Below the pieces are notes generated by a model, which searched no databases, was not told the origin of the DNA, and saw nothing but the letters and a program-made list of their open reading frames with translations. Of a DNA stretch of 64,000 nt, positions 36,271 to 45,745 are shown piece after piece. Each line of letters starts with the position of its first letter. Positions within the stretch are counted from its first letter, which is position 1. Source of the stretch: an uncultured Paracoccus sp. (lineage in GTDB: Bacteria > Pseudomonadota > Alphaproteobacteria > Rhodobacterales > Rhodobacteraceae); contig NZ_CAMEFG010000005.1 in NCBI RefSeq assembly GCF_945915435.1, forward strand, positions 46,045-110,044, in the 5' to 3' direction. The position numbers were made by a program, and so were the translations under genes.

Positions 36271-38791
36271 TGACGATACGCCCCGGCACCACGATCAGCT
36301 TCTTCACCGCCGATCCGTCCAGGAAACGCTGCACGGTTTCGTCGGCCATGACAAGCGCCTCGATCTCGTCCTTGGGCATGTCCTTGGGCAGGGTGATCTC
36401 GGCCCGGCGCTTGCCGTTGATCTGGATGGGCAGGGTCACGCTGTCGTCGGTCAGCATCGCGGGGTCCGCCTTGGGCCAGGGGGCATCGACGACCATGCCC
36501 TGACCGCCGGCCTTGTGCCAGACGTCTTCCGCCAGGTGCGGCACCATCGGCGCCATCAGTTGTGCGATGGTTCGCAGCGCCGCGCGCCGCGAATCGCCGC
36601 CTGCGGGGGATTTCGCCAGCACGTTGGCCAGTTCGTAGATCTTGGCCACGGCCTTGTTGAAGGCGAAACCCTCGATCGCCTGCGTCACCTCGGCGATGCC
36701 GCGATGCAGCGCGCGGGTCAGCGCGGGATCGTCGCCGCCCTCGGCGATCTGGTCGGCCTGACGCCAGAGGCGGGCAAGGAAGCGATGCGCGGCCTCGGCC
36801 CCCGAGGCGGTCCATTCGATGTCACGCTCGGGCGGGCTGTCGGACAGCATGAACCAGCGCGCGGTATCGGCGCCGAAGCCGGAGACGATATCGACCGGAT
36901 CGACCACGTTCTTCTTGGATTTCGACATCTTGGCCGAGGGGATGACCGTAACCGCCGTGCCGTCGGCCAGCTTGCCGTCGGTGACATCCTCGGGCAGGTG
37001 ATAGACAGGCCGCCCCCGGTCGTCGCGGGTCATGTAGATCTCATGCGTGACCATGCCCTGCGTGAACAGCGCGTCGAACGGCTCTCTTGCCTTTTCGGGC
37101 AGATGCCCCGTTCCGACCATCGCGCGGGCGAAGAAGCGCGAATAGAGCAGGTGCAGGATCGCATGTTCGATGCCGCCGATATACTGGTCCACGTTCATCC
37201 AGTAATCGGCATCCTCGGCCACGGTTGGCGTATCGGCATGGGGCGCGGTGAAGCGCGCGTAATACCATGAGGAATCGACGAAAGTGTCCATCGTGTCCGT
37301 CTCGCGCCGGGCTGCGCCGCCGCATTTCGGGCAGGGCACCTGCCGCCAGTTCGGATGCCGGTCCAGCGGGTTGCCGGGCTGGTCGAAGGTCACATCCTGG
37401 GGCAGCAGGACGGGCAGGTTTTCCTTGGCTTCGGGCACCGTGCCGCAGGCGTCGCAATGGACGACCGGGATCGGGCAGCCCCAATAGCGCTGCCGCGAAA
37501 TGCCCCAGTCGCGCAGGCGGAACTTGGTCACGCCCTCGCCATAGCCGTGGGCCTCGGCGTGCGCGATGGCGGCGGCCACGGCTTCCTCGCCGGTCTGTTC
37601 GCGCGCGCCAGCGAAGCCGCGCACATAGGCCACGGTTTCCGATTTCAGCGGCACATAGGGCGCATCCGCCACCAGCGCGTCGGCCTGCGCCAGATCCATG
37701 CCCGGCTGCCCGAATGTCGCGCGAATCGGCAAGCCGTATTTCACCGCGAATTCGTGGTCGCGCTCGTCATGGGCAGGCGAACCGAAGATCGCGCCGGTGC
37801 CGTAATCCATCAGCACGAAATTCGCGATCCAGATGGGCAGTTCCCAAGCCGGATCAAGAGGATGGCGCACGCGCAGCCCGGTGTCATGGCCCAGCTTGGG
37901 CGCGGTCTCGATGGCCTCTTCGGTGGTGCCGATACGGCGGCATTCCTCGACAAAACCGGCGACGGCGGCGTCCCTCCCGGCCAGCGACTTGACCAGCGGA
38001 TGATCCGGCGACAGCGCCACGAAGGACGCGCCCTTCAGCGTGTCGGGGCGGGTCGTATAAACCTCGATTTCCGGGAAATCGGGCAGATCGACCGTGGCAA
38101 ACCGGAATTGCAGCCCGCGCGACTTGCCGATCCAGTTGGCCTGCATCAGCCGCACCTTTTCCGGCCAGCCCTTCAGCCCGTCCAGCGCGCTCAGCAGCTC
38201 GTCCGAGTAATCGCTGATGCGAAAGAACCACTGCGTCAACTCGCGCCGTTCGACCGGCGCGCCGGACCGCCAGCCCTTGCCGTCGATCACCTGTTCGTTC
38301 GCCAGCACGGTCATGTCCACCGGGTCCCAGTTCACCATCGCGGACTTGCGATAGATCAGCCCGGCCTCCAGGAAATCCAGGAACAGCGCCTGCTGCTGCG
38401 CCACGTAATCGTCGTCGCAGGTGGCGAACTCGCGGCTCCAGTCGATGGACAGGCCAAGCGGCTTCAACTGCTCGCGCATCGTCGCGATATTGGCATAGGT
38501 CCAGTCGCGCGGATGGCCGCCCTGTTCCATCGCGGCGTTTTCCGCCGGCATGCCGAAGGCGTCCCAGCCCATCGGATGCAGCACCGAAAACCCCTGCGCG
38601 CGTTTATAGCGCGCCACCACGTCGCCCATCGTGTAGTTGCGCACATGCCCCATGTGGATGCGGCCCGACGGATAGGGGAACATCTCGAGGACGTAATACT
38701 TGGGCCGCGCATCGCGGGTCGCGCGATAGGTGTCGGCGGCTGACCATGCAGCTTGCCAATGCGCTTCGCTTTTCGCGGGATCATAGGACAT
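36257..38791 (-). CDS. leuS: Leucyl-tRNA synthetase
   Basis: 844 aa class I synthetase. HIGH motif HMGH at 46-49 in [20 protein letters not shown]1 editing domain with [20 protein letters not shown] and [15 protein letters not shown]; a CxxC zinc-like site in [12 protein letters not shown] and CPKCGG; KMSKS at about 620 ([14 protein letters not shown]). It charges tRNA-Leu and clears norvaline and isoleucine mischarging. Full length for the alphaproteobacterial family. Confidence 0.98.
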   Translation of the reverse strand: MSYDPAKSEAHWQAAWSAADTYRATRDARPKYYVLEMFPYPSGRIHMGHVRNYTMGDVVARYKRAQGFSVLHPMGWDAFGMPAENAAMEQGGHPRDWTYANIATMREQLKPLGLSIDWSREFATCDDDYVAQQQALFLDFLEAGLIYRKSAMVNWDPVDMTVLANEQVIDGKGWRSGAPVERRELTQWFFRISDYSDELLSALDGLKGWPEKVRLMQANWIGKSRGLQFRFATVDLPDFPEIEVYTTRPDTLKGASFVALSPDHPLVKSLAGRDAAVAGFVEECRRIGTTEEAIETAPKLGHDTGLRVRHPLDPAWELPIWIANFVLMDYGTGAIFGSPAHDERDHEFAVKYGLPIRATFGQPGMDLAQADALVADAPYVPLKSETVAYVRGFAGAREQTGEEAVAAAIAHAEAHGYGEGVTKFRLRDWGISRQRYWGCPIPVVHCDACGTVPEAKENLPVLLPQDVTFDQPGNPLDRHPNWRQVPCPKCGGAARRETDTMDTFVDSSWYYARFTAPHADTPTVAEDADYWMNVDQYIGGIEHAILHLLYSRFFARAMVGTGHLPEKAREPFDALFTQGMVTHEIYMTRDDRGRPVYHLPEDVTDGKLADGTAVTVIPSAKMSKSKKNVVDPVDIVSGFGADTARWFMLSDSPPERDIEWTASGAEAAHRFLARLWRQADQIAEGGDDPALTRALHRGIAEVTQAIEGFAFNKAVAKIYELANVLAKSPAGGDSRRAALRTIAQLMAPMVPHLAEDVWHKAGGQGMVVDAPWPKADPAMLTDDSVTLPIQINGKRRAEITLPKDMPKDEIEALVMADETVQRFLDGSAVKKLIVVPGRIVNVVV

Positions 38792-38856
38792 GGGGGCCTC
38801 CGGGCGTCAGACGTGCCCGCAGGGTTTATACGCGCCCCGCCCTCAGGTCCAGAGAC

Positions 38857-39312
38857 CTACAGGTTCCCGTCGCGCACCCGCATCTGGCGCGCGCGGGTCA
38901 GGATCGCATCCTCGACCGCGCGGACGGTATCGGCGGCGACAGCGCTGCCCCCCGCCCCTTCCAGCGAAACCTTCAGCGAGCGTGCGTCCAGCGCCGGATC
39001 GGTGACCATGACCGTCGCGCGATAGGACCGCCCCCCACCCGGAGGCGTGCCGTAGCCGGTCACGATCACCCCGGTGAACGGATCGACCGTCTGGATGGGC
39101 AGGAAGTTCAGCACCTCGAGGCTGGCGTTCCACAGGTAGCGGTTGACCGCGACGGCGTTGTTGGGGTTCTGCCGGTTGGAAAACAGGTCCCAGATCGTCG
39201 ATTCCCGCTGCTGCGGGGCGCCTGCGGCCTGTTGCGTCTGCCCGCCGCCGCAGGCGGCAAGACCCGCGACCATCATCAGGGTAAAGGTCAGCCTGGCTGC
39301 GCGTCTGGTCAT
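38857..39312 (-). CDS. DUF3576 lipoprotein
   Basis: 151 aa from ATG 39312. Signal and lipobox LMMVAGLAACGGG (Cys21), a short disordered linker, and a DUF3576 domain with TIWDLFSNRQNPNNAVAVNRYLWNASLEVLNFLP and the VTGYGTPPGGGRSYRATVMV strand. It is a widespread alphaproteobacterial envelope protein of unknown function, usually upstream of leuS as here. Confidence 0.9.
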   Translation of the reverse strand: MTRRAARLTFTLMMVAGLAACGGGQTQQAAGAPQQRESTIWDLFSNRQNPNNAVAVNRYLWNASLEVLNFLPIQTVDPFTGVIVTGYGTPPGGGRSYRATVMVTDPALDARSLKVSLEGAGGSAVAADTVRAVEDAILTRARQMRVRDGNL

Positions 39313-39612
39313 CTGAAATCCCCCGGAACGTTCCTGCGCGAAGCCATAGCGCAATTCGGCCCCGTGCCACAAGGGATGAAGCCGTCCTGCGCGCCGGGCC
39401 GCGCAGGATGGCGGGGCGGCGCGCGGGCCGCATCTTTCAATGATCCGGGTGGCTTGGCCGACTGTGGCGCTTGTGCATCACAAAAGGCGCTAAACTTTTT
39501 AGGGCCCCCCGATTTCGTTGCAATGAGGGGGGGAACAGGCGACATACGACGCATGACCCCAGCCAGTGTCGCGCCGGATGGGGCAGAGATGAGAGAGATA
39601 AGAGGGAAAACC
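39313..39612. promoter_or_regulatory. Divergent intergenic region, DUF3576 gene / porin
   Basis: 300 bp without a gene. It holds a 12-bp hairpin at 39382-39411 (one G-T pair, 6-nt loop), then an AT-rich stretch at about 39478-39505 (TTGTGCATCACAAAAGG...TAAAC) that is the likely porin promoter zone, and a roughly 100-nt leader to the porin ATG. A long leader suits post-transcriptional control, but no specific site is identified. Confidence 0.4.
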
Positions 39613-40602
39613 ATGAAAAAGGTTCTTTTCGCTACCAGCGCCCTGGTCATGTCGGCCGGTTTCGCTGTTGCAGAAGTCGCAGTTTCCGGCGACGCCCGCA
39701 TGGGTATGTTCTATGACGGCGACGACGTTCAGTTCTCCAGCCGCGCCCGCGTTCTGTTCACCCTGACGGGTGAGTCGGATGCCGGTCTGTCCTTCGGCGC
39801 ATCGTTCCGCGCCGATCAGGAAAACTACAACGGTGATACCCGCCGCTCGGCCGCTCGCGGTAGCGCAGGCGTTGTCTGGGTTTCGGGCACCTACGGCAAA
39901 CTGTCGATGGGCGATCCGGTCGGCGCCGCCGAAGCCGCCATCGGCGACCTCTATGCAGTCGGCTACACCGACGGCACCTTTGTCCGTGACCGCGAAGAAA
40001 TCAACTTCCTGGTTGGCGACGGCAACAACAAAGACCAAGGCCCGACGATCCTGTATGAATACAGCATCGACAACATCAGCTTCTTCGCATCGGCAACCGA
40101 CGGCGTTGACACCAGCTATGGCAGCCTGACCGAAGGCGATGACTGCCCGGACGCCCTCGACTGCTCGTCGGATAAAGTCGCCTACTCGTTGGCCGTCAAA
40201 TACGACGCTGGCAACTGGAACGCCGCTCTGTCCTACTCGGATCATGACGAGTACTCGGAAATCGGCCTGGGTGCAGAGGCAACCTTCGACGCATTCAGCG
40301 TCAAAGGTATCTACATGGACTATGACTTCGACGGCACCGGCGAGTATCTGTCCAACACCATCGGTCTGGCTGGCGCCTACAACGTCGATGCATGGACCAT
40401 CAAAGGCTTCTGGCGTCAGGACAAGTTGAAAACTACCGTTAGCAGCGACAGCCTGAAACTGGACGCTTTCGGTATCGGTGCTGACTACGACCTGGGCGGC
40501 GGTGCAACGCTGGCCGGCGGTATCGCCAACTACGACTACATCGAAGGCGGCGTCAAAACCGACGACACCGTTGCTGACCTCGGTGTGAAGTTCAAGTTCT
40601 GA
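39613..40602 (+). CDS. Rhodobacter-type outer-membrane porin
   Basis: 329 aa. Signal peptide MKKVLFATSALVMSAGFAVA, then alternating beta-strands and the terminal phenylalanine (GVKFKF) required by the BAM machinery. It matches the 16-strand Rhodobacter porin family (EVAVSGDARMGMFYDGDDVQ, YGKLSMGDPVGAAEAAIGD). The mature protein is acidic with many Asp in loops, including an extracellular loop with a Cys pair (DDCPDALDCSSD). Codon use differs from the neighbours (AAA for Lys, many GCT/GGT), as expected for a very highly expressed gene. Confidence 0.93.
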   Translation: MKKVLFATSALVMSAGFAVAEVAVSGDARMGMFYDGDDVQFSSRARVLFTLTGESDAGLSFGASFRADQENYNGDTRRSAARGSAGVVWVSGTYGKLSMGDPVGAAEAAIGDLYAVGYTDGTFVRDREEINFLVGDGNNKDQGPTILYEYSIDNISFFASATDGVDTSYGSLTEGDDCPDALDCSSDKVAYSLAVKYDAGNWNAALSYSDHDEYSEIGLGAEATFDAFSVKGIYMDYDFDGTGEYLSNTIGLAGAYNVDAWTIKGFWRQDKLKTTVSSDSLKLDAFGIGADYDLGGGATLAGGIANYDYIEGGVKTDDTVADLGVKFKF

Positions 40603-40624
40603 TCCAATCGGAACATCGGACTGG

Positions 40625-40656
40625 AAGAGCGGGCCTTGCGCCCGCTCTTTTCTTTT
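40625..40656 (+). terminator. Intrinsic terminator of the porin gene
   Basis: A perfect 10-bp stem, AAGAGCGGGC (40625-40634) with GCCCGCTCTT (40640-40649), 5-nt loop, followed by TTCTTTT. It is 23 bp beyond the porin stop and just before yggS. Confidence 0.9.
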
Positions 40657-40669
40657 GGAATCTGGGGTC

Positions 40670-41323
40670 ATGGCACTGAACGACATCATCACCCGAATCC
40701 ACGCGGCTGAATCCGCCGCTGGCCGCGCGCCGGGCAGCACGACCCTGATCGCCGTCAGCAAGGTCCAGCCCCCCGCGCGAATCACCGCCGTTCTGGACGC
40801 AGGCCACCGCGTCTTTGGCGAGAATTACGTGCAAGAGGCCGCAGGCAAATGGCCCGAATGGCGTGAACGCTATCCGGGCGTCGAACTGCACATGCTTGGC
40901 CCGCTGCAAACCAACAAGCTGAAACCCGCGCTGGACCTGTTCGACGCGATCCACACGCTGGACCGCCCTTCGCTTGCGCAAAAGCTGGCGCGGCAGGTGC
41001 AGGCGCGCGGGTCCTGTCCGCAGCTTTTCGTGCAGGTGAACACGGGGGCCGAGCCGCAAAAGGCCGGAACCCTGCCCGCCGACGCGGACGGCTTCATCGC
41101 CGATTGCCGCGCGCTGGACCTGACCCTGACGGGGCTGATGTGCATCCCGCCCGATGGCCAGGACCCCGCGCCGCATTTCGCCATGCTGCGCGAGATCGCC
41201 GGGCGCAACGGGTTGCAGGCCCTGTCGATGGGGATGAGCGCGGATTTCGAAACCGCCATCGCCTTTGGTGCCACCCATGTCCGCGTCGGCAGCGCGATCT
41301 TTGGCGCGCGCGATTACACCTGA
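40670..41323 (+). CDS. yggS: YggS/PLPBP-type pyridoxal phosphate homeostasis protein
   Basis: 217 aa from ATG 40670. Single-domain TIM barrel with PLP Lys31 in TLIAVSKVQP, FGENYVQEA, HMLGPLQTNK, QVNTGAEPQKAG, LTGLMCIPP and the phosphate loop LSMGMSADFETAIAFGATHVRVGSAIFG. It binds PLP and buffers vitamin B6 and amino-acid pools. Its 3' end overlaps the convergent L,D-transpeptidase gene by 10 bp. Confidence 0.93.
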   Translation: MALNDIITRIHAAESAAGRAPGSTTLIAVSKVQPPARITAVLDAGHRVFGENYVQEAAGKWPEWRERYPGVELHMLGPLQTNKLKPALDLFDAIHTLDRPSLAQKLARQVQARGSCPQLFVQVNTGAEPQKAGTLPADADGFIADCRALDLTLTGLMCIPPDGQDPAPHFAMLREIAGRNGLQALSMGMSADFETAIAFGATHVRVGSAIFGARDYT

Positions 41324-41844
41324 TGCGCGACCGCGCCCCGGCGCGCGGCGAATCGCTCCATACCGGGCGGCACGATCAGCCGCGCGCCCGGCTGGGTCCG
41401 CCCCGCCAGCCAGCGCAGATCGCCCCGCGACATGGCGATGCACCCCGCCGTCGGATAGCCCGGCCTGCGCCATTGATGCAAAAAGATCGCGGACCCCTTG
41501 CCCGGCTGCGCAAGGGGCCAGTTCCAGTCGGTCAGCAGGATCAGGTCGTAAAGCGGATCGGCGCGGCGCAGCGCCTCGTGGCTGGCCGTCAGGGGCGCGC
41601 GGGCGTGGTGGTTGTAGCTGGCGTGCCCCGATTCGTCGCACCACAGGTCACCCGGCAGGATCGCCTGCGCCCAGGGGGCGGGGCAGGCGATGCGGTCGGG
41701 CCGGTAGAGCATGCCCGTGATCCGATGCACCCCTGCGGGCGTCGCCCCGTCGCCTTCGCGCTTGGCCGTGGTCACGCCGCCGCGCCCGACCGAACAGGGC
41801 AGGACGCGCCCCGCGAAGGCCAGCCCGCGCGGGGTCAGCCGCAT
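41314..41844 (-). CDS. L,D-transpeptidase-fold (YkuD) protein
   Basis: 176 aa from ATG 41844, which has GAGG upstream; a GTG at 41856 forms a GTGA overlap with ribA and is an alternative. The YkuD signature is present: FLHQWRRPGYPTAGCIAMSRGDL, with His123 and catalytic Cys135. The usual SHGC is TAGC here, as in YafK-like and short cytoplasmic members. No signal peptide is apparent, which is odd for a peptidoglycan cross-linking enzyme. Confidence 0.82.
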   Translation of the reverse strand: MRLTPRGLAFAGRVLPCSVGRGGVTTAKREGDGATPAGVHRITGMLYRPDRIACPAPWAQAILPGDLWCDESGHASYNHHARAPLTASHEALRRADPLYDLILLTDWNWPLAQPGKGSAIFLHQWRRPGYPTAGCIAMSRGDLRWLAGRTQPGARLIVPPGMERFAARRGAVAHQV

Positions 41845-41852
41845 CGCGTCCC

Positions 41853-42914
41853 TCACAGCAGATGCCCCGACTTCGCGGCCTTGACCGCCAGATAGCCCTG
41901 GTTGAAGCGGTTGGGCGGGACGATCAGCGGCACCCGCGCCGCGACGCGGATGCCGTGGCCTTCCAGCATGGCGACCTTGCGCGGGTTGTTCGTCATCAGC
42001 CGCACCGCGCCGAACCCCATCCGCCGCAGGATGCCCGCGCCGATGCGAAAGTCGCGCTCATCATCCTCGAACCCCAGCCGGTGGTTGGCCTCGACCGTGT
42101 CGAAGCCCTGGTTTTGCAGGGCATAGGCGCGCATCTTGTTGGCCAGCCCGATGCCTCGGCCCTCTTGGTTGAGGTAAAGCAGCACCCCCCGCCCCTCGGT
42201 CCCCATCGCGTTCAGCGCGGCATGCAGTTGCGGCCCGCAGTCGCATTTCAGGCTGCCCAGGACATCGCCCGTGAAACAGGCCGAGTGCAGCCGCGTCAGG
42301 ACCGGCGCATCGCGGGGCGGGTCGCCGATCTCGACCGCGTAATGTTCAGCCGCGCCGTCGTCGGGGCGGAAGATATGCAGGCGCGAGTTCTCGGCCGACA
42401 GCAGCGGCAGGCGCGCGGCGGCGACATCGGCCATCGCGGCCTCGGTCGCAAGCTGGGCAAGGGCGGGGCCGGGGGCAAGCCGGGTCAGGCCGGGCGGGGG
42501 CGTGTCGATGGGCACGACCAGCACGGCGGGCAGAAGCTGCGCCGATTTCGCCAGCCCGATCGCCGCGCGATGGGCCGAGACATCCCCGCCCCGCGCCGAT
42601 TGCAGCGGGCCTTTCATCGGTGTCATCAGATCGCCCGACGGATCGGCCAGCGCCCGCATCCAGCCCGGATCGGCCCCCTCGGGCACCACGATCCGCGCCA
42701 GGTCGCCGTCGTAGACCCGCGCCTTCAACGTCGCTGCGCGCCAGTCGGTGATCGCCAGCACCGCCTGCCCCGCGGCCTGCATGGCGCGCGCGCGTTCAGG
42801 GGCAAGGGTTTCCACCGCCGCCGCCAGGTGGTCGCCGATCACCACGGGCAGGCCCATCCGCATGTCGGTTCGGGCGCGGGATATGGTCTCGGACAGGGTC
42901 GGGATCAGGGTCAT
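41853..42914 (-). CDS. ribA: GTP cyclohydrolase II
   Basis: 353 aa from ATG 42914. The C-terminal catalytic domain has the zinc ligands in HSACFTGDVLGSLKCDCGPQL, the catalytic YLNQEGRGIGLANKMRAYALQ and LMTNNPRKVAMLEGHGI. The first ~150 residues are a degenerate RibB-like extension found in alphaproteobacterial RibA. It opens the GTP imidazole ring in the first step of riboflavin synthesis. It is divergent from the cenR-like gene across a 143-bp region. Confidence 0.93.
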   Translation of the reverse strand: MTLIPTLSETISRARTDMRMGLPVVIGDHLAAAVETLAPERARAMQAAGQAVLAITDWRAATLKARVYDGDLARIVVPEGADPGWMRALADPSGDLMTPMKGPLQSARGGDVSAHRAAIGLAKSAQLLPAVLVVPIDTPPPGLTRLAPGPALAQLATEAAMADVAAARLPLLSAENSRLHIFRPDDGAAEHYAVEIGDPPRDAPVLTRLHSACFTGDVLGSLKCDCGPQLHAALNAMGTEGRGVLLYLNQEGRGIGLANKMRAYALQNQGFDTVEANHRLGFEDDERDFRIGAGILRRMGFGAVRLMTNNPRKVAMLEGHGIRVAARVPLIVPPNRFNQGYLAVKAAKSGHLL

Positions 42915-42938
42915 GGCGGGTCCGGGCGTTCGCAGATG

Positions 42939-42955
42939 TGAAACAATTTGAAACA
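42939..42955. promoter_or_regulatory. Tandem TGAAACA repeats in ribA-cenR intergenic region
   Basis: TGAAACA occurs at 42939 and 42949, exactly one helical turn apart, and again at 43039 just before the cenR ribosome-binding site. Tandem half-sites with 10-bp periodicity are typical OmpR/PhoB-family operators, so autoregulation by the adjacent response regulator or control of ribA is plausible. Confidence 0.45.
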
Positions 42956-43057
42956 TTCCGGCCCCTTCCGACAACTGTGCGTGAGAAAACGCGCAAGCTG
43001 CTGGACCTTCGGGCCGGTGCCTCGCAGGTTTCCGACAATGAAACACAGGAGGCAAGC

Positions 43058-43744
43058 ATGGCAGGCCTGAAAAAGATACTTCTGGTCGATGATGAGGACG
43101 ATCTGCGCGAGGCGCTGGCCGAACAACTGGTCGCGACCGAGGATTTCGACGTTTTCGAGGCCGCAAACGGCGCCGAGGCGGTCGAGCGGTCCAAGGGCGC
43201 GATCTTCGACCTGGTGATCCTGGATGTCGGGCTGCCCGACACCGATGGGCGCGAACTGTGCAAGCGGCTGCGCAAGCAGGGCGTGAAATGCCCGATCATC
43301 ATGCTGACCGGCCACGACACGGATGCCGACACCATCCTGGGTCTGGACGCCGGAGCGAATGATTACATTACCAAGCCGTTCAAGTTCCCGGTCCTTCTGG
43401 CCCGGCTTCGCGCGCAGTTGCGGACCCATGAACAGTCCGAGGACGCGATCTTCCAGCTTGGGCCGTATACGTTCAAGCCTTCCATGAAGATGCTGATCGA
43501 CCAGAAAGAGCGCAAGATCCGGCTGACGGAAAAAGAGACGAACATCCTCAAGTTCCTCTATCGCGCGTCCGACAGCGTCGTTCCGCGCGACGTGTTGCTG
43601 CACGAGGTCTGGGGCTATAACGCCGGCGTGACCACCCACACGCTGGAAACCCACATCTACCGCCTGCGCCAGAAGATCGAGCCGGATCCCTCGAACGCGC
43701 GGCTGCTGGTGACCGAAAGCGGCGGATATCGGCTGGTTTCCTGA
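43058..43744 (+). CDS. cenR: OmpR-family response regulator, CenR-like
   Basis: 228 aa with AGGAGG before ATG 43058. The receiver (1-120) has DDEDD, phosphoacceptor Asp in LVILDVGLPDTDGREL, and the switch LTGHD..KPF. The winged helix domain contains the strongly conserved IRLTEKETNILKFLYRASDSVVPRDVLLHEVWGYNAGVTTHTLETHIYRLRQKIE. This whole pattern matches CenR, the essential cell-envelope regulator of Caulobacter and Rhodobacter. Its kinase CenK is not in the window. Confidence 0.82.
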   Translation: MAGLKKILLVDDEDDLREALAEQLVATEDFDVFEAANGAEAVERSKGAIFDLVILDVGLPDTDGRELCKRLRKQGVKCPIIMLTGHDTDADTILGLDAGANDYITKPFKFPVLLARLRAQLRTHEQSEDAIFQLGPYTFKPSMKMLIDQKERKIRLTEKETNILKFLYRASDSVVPRDVLLHEVWGYNAGVTTHTLETHIYRLRQKIEPDPSNARLLVTESGGYRLVS

Positions 43745-43872
43745 CCGCGCGGATTTGACGGGAACCCTTCGCGGATGCAAGGGTTGATGACCAAGCTGCC
43801 AGGATAACGCGACAAGAATGGTAGCGGATTGCCGGTCTACTGGCCGGTTCTCGACTCTCTCTCTCGGCAGGT

Positions 43873-43890
43873 CCCGGCGATTTCGCCGGG
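43873..43890 (+). terminator. Hairpin after cenR
   Basis: CCCGGCG (43873-43879), loop ATTT, CGCCGGG (43884-43890), followed by GCCTGTTTCC. It is a terminator-like structure 128 bp beyond the stop, in the 223-bp gap before xthA; nothing else was recognised there. Confidence 0.4.
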
Positions 43891-43967
43891 GCCTGTTTCC
43901 TTCGTGGGGCGGCGCTCGACAGTCCGGCGCACCGGCGCTACTGTCCGCCCGAAGAAGGAGCCAGCCC

Positions 43968-44759
43968 ATGTTCACCCTAGCCACCTGGAACATCAACTCG
44001 GTCCGCCTGCGCGAGGGGCTGGTCGCCCGGCTGCTGCGCGAAGAGGCCCCCGACATCCTTTGCCTTCAGGAATGCAAAAGCCCGGTGGACAAGATCCCGG
44101 TCGAGCAGTTCAAGGCGCTTGGCTATACCCACATGGTCGCGCGCGGGCAAAAGGGCTACAACGGCGTCGCCATCCTGTCGCGCATCCCCATCGAGGACGC
44201 GGGCGACCGCGACTATGCAAGCCTGGGCCATGCGCGCCATGTCGCGGCGCGGCTGCCCTCGGGGCTGGTCGTCCACAATTTCTACGTTCCCGCGGGCGGC
44301 GACATTCCCGACCGAGAGCAGAACGTGAAATTCGGGCAGAAGCTGGATTTCCTGACCGAGATGCGCGACGCCTTCCACGCCGACAATCCGCGAAACTCGA
44401 TCATGGTGGGCGATCTGAACATCGCCCCGCGCGAAGACGACGTCTGGAACCACAAGGCGCTTTTGAAGATCGTCAGCCACACGCCCATCGAGGTCGAGCA
44501 TCTGGGCGCCACGCAGGACGCCGGCAAATGGGTCGACATCACGCGCAAGGACATCCCCGAGGGCCTGCTTTATTCGTGGTGGAGCTATCGCGCCCGCGAT
44601 TGGGACGCTGCCGACAAGGGGCGCAGGCTGGACCACATCTGGGCCACGCCCGACATCGCCAACGCGGGCCACGCCAGCCGGATCCTGCGGCCCGTGCGCG
44701 GCTGGGAAAAGCCAAGCGATCACGTCCCGGTCCTGGCCGCCTTCGACCTGGAACCGTGA
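43968..44759 (+). CDS. xthA: Exodeoxyribonuclease III
   Basis: 263 aa from ATG 43968, preceded by AAGGAG. Exonuclease-endonuclease-phosphatase fold with WNINSVRLRE, LCLQECKSP (metal Glu), KGYNGVAILSR, VGDLNIAPREDD, RLDHIWATPD and the catalytic His in PSDHVPVLAAFDL. It is an AP endonuclease and 3'-repair exonuclease in base excision repair. Confidence 0.96.
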   Translation: MFTLATWNINSVRLREGLVARLLREEAPDILCLQECKSPVDKIPVEQFKALGYTHMVARGQKGYNGVAILSRIPIEDAGDRDYASLGHARHVAARLPSGLVVHNFYVPAGGDIPDREQNVKFGQKLDFLTEMRDAFHADNPRNSIMVGDLNIAPREDDVWNHKALLKIVSHTPIEVEHLGATQDAGKWVDITRKDIPEGLLYSWWSYRARDWDAADKGRRLDHIWATPDIANAGHASRILRPVRGWEKPSDHVPVLAAFDLEP

Positions 44760-44833
44760 CCTCGCCCTTGGCGCCGGGCGGGGCCGCCCTATATTCCCTT
44801 GAAACCCTTTGACGAACACGGAACCCCAACATC

Positions 44834-45745
44834 ATGCTGCTGACGGATTCACCCCAGGAACAGCCGAATACCTCGGATTTCATCAAGGACGTGTCCGAGG
44901 CCGACTTCATGAAGGAAGTCGTCGAGACCTCGATGCAAAAGCCGGTGATCGTCGATTTCTGGGCACCGTGGTGCGGGCCGTGCAAGACCCTCGGCCCCCA
45001 GCTTGAAGCCGAGGTCGCCCGCCACAAGGGCCGCGTCGTCATGGCCAAGGTCAACGTCGATGAAAACCAGATGCTGGCCGGGCAGTTGCGGGTGCAGTCG
45101 ATCCCGACCGTCTTCGCCTTTTTCCAGGGCCAGCCGGTCGATGCCTTCCAGGGGCAGGTCCCGCCCAGCCAGATCAGGCAATTCGTCGAAAAGCTGGCCC
45201 AGCTTGGCGGCGACGACGGCGGGCTGGCCGACGCCCTTGCCGCGGCCGAGGCGATGCTGGACGAAGGCGCCCATGACGACGCGGCCGAAACCTTCGCCGC
45301 CATCCTGGACGAAGAACCCGAGAACGCCGCCGCATGGGGCGGGCTGATCCGCGCGCGCCTGGCCGGGGGCGATCTGGACGGGGCCGAGGCCGATCTTTCC
45401 CGCGTCCCCGAAGCCGTCCAGCAGGCCGCCCCGGTCGAGGCCGCCCGCGCCCAGTTGCAGCTTGCGCGGCAGGCCGCTTCTGCCGGGCCGCTGGACGACC
45501 TGCGCATCCGCGTCGAAACCGATCCTGCCGATCAGCAGGCCCGCCTGGATTACGCGACCGCGCTGCATGCGGCGGGCGAGATCGAACAGGCCATCGACCA
45601 GCTTCTGGAAGCCTTCCGCCGCGACCGCGAATGGAACGACGGCGCGGCCAAGGCGCAACTGCTGACGATCTTCGATTCGCTCAAGCCCACGGATTCGCTT
45701 GGGCAGAAGGGGCGGCGCAGGCTGTCCTCGCTGATCTTTTCGTAA
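44834..45745 (+). CDS. cnoX: Thioredoxin-TPR chaperedoxin CnoX
   Basis: 303 aa. An N-terminal thioredoxin domain with active WCGPC (Cys47, Cys50) is followed by a helical TPR-like region (about 130-303: AEAMLDEGAHDDAAETFAAILDEEPENAAAWGGLIRARLAGGDLDGAEADL). This is the CnoX/YbbN architecture, a holdase that transfers substrates to GroEL. E. coli CnoX lacks the full CxxC; this one keeps it, as in Caulobacter, so it should also reduce disulfides. TAATG overlap couples it to the next gene. Confidence 0.9.
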   Translation: MLLTDSPQEQPNTSDFIKDVSEADFMKEVVETSMQKPVIVDFWAPWCGPCKTLGPQLEAEVARHKGRVVMAKVNVDENQMLAGQLRVQSIPTVFAFFQGQPVDAFQGQVPPSQIRQFVEKLAQLGGDDGGLADALAAAEAMLDEGAHDDAAETFAAILDEEPENAAAWGGLIRARLAGGDLDGAEADLSRVPEAVQQAAPVEAARAQLQLARQAASAGPLDDLRIRVETDPADQQARLDYATALHAAGEIEQAIDQLLEAFRRDREWNDGAAKAQLLTIFDSLKPTDSLGQKGRRRLSSLIFS

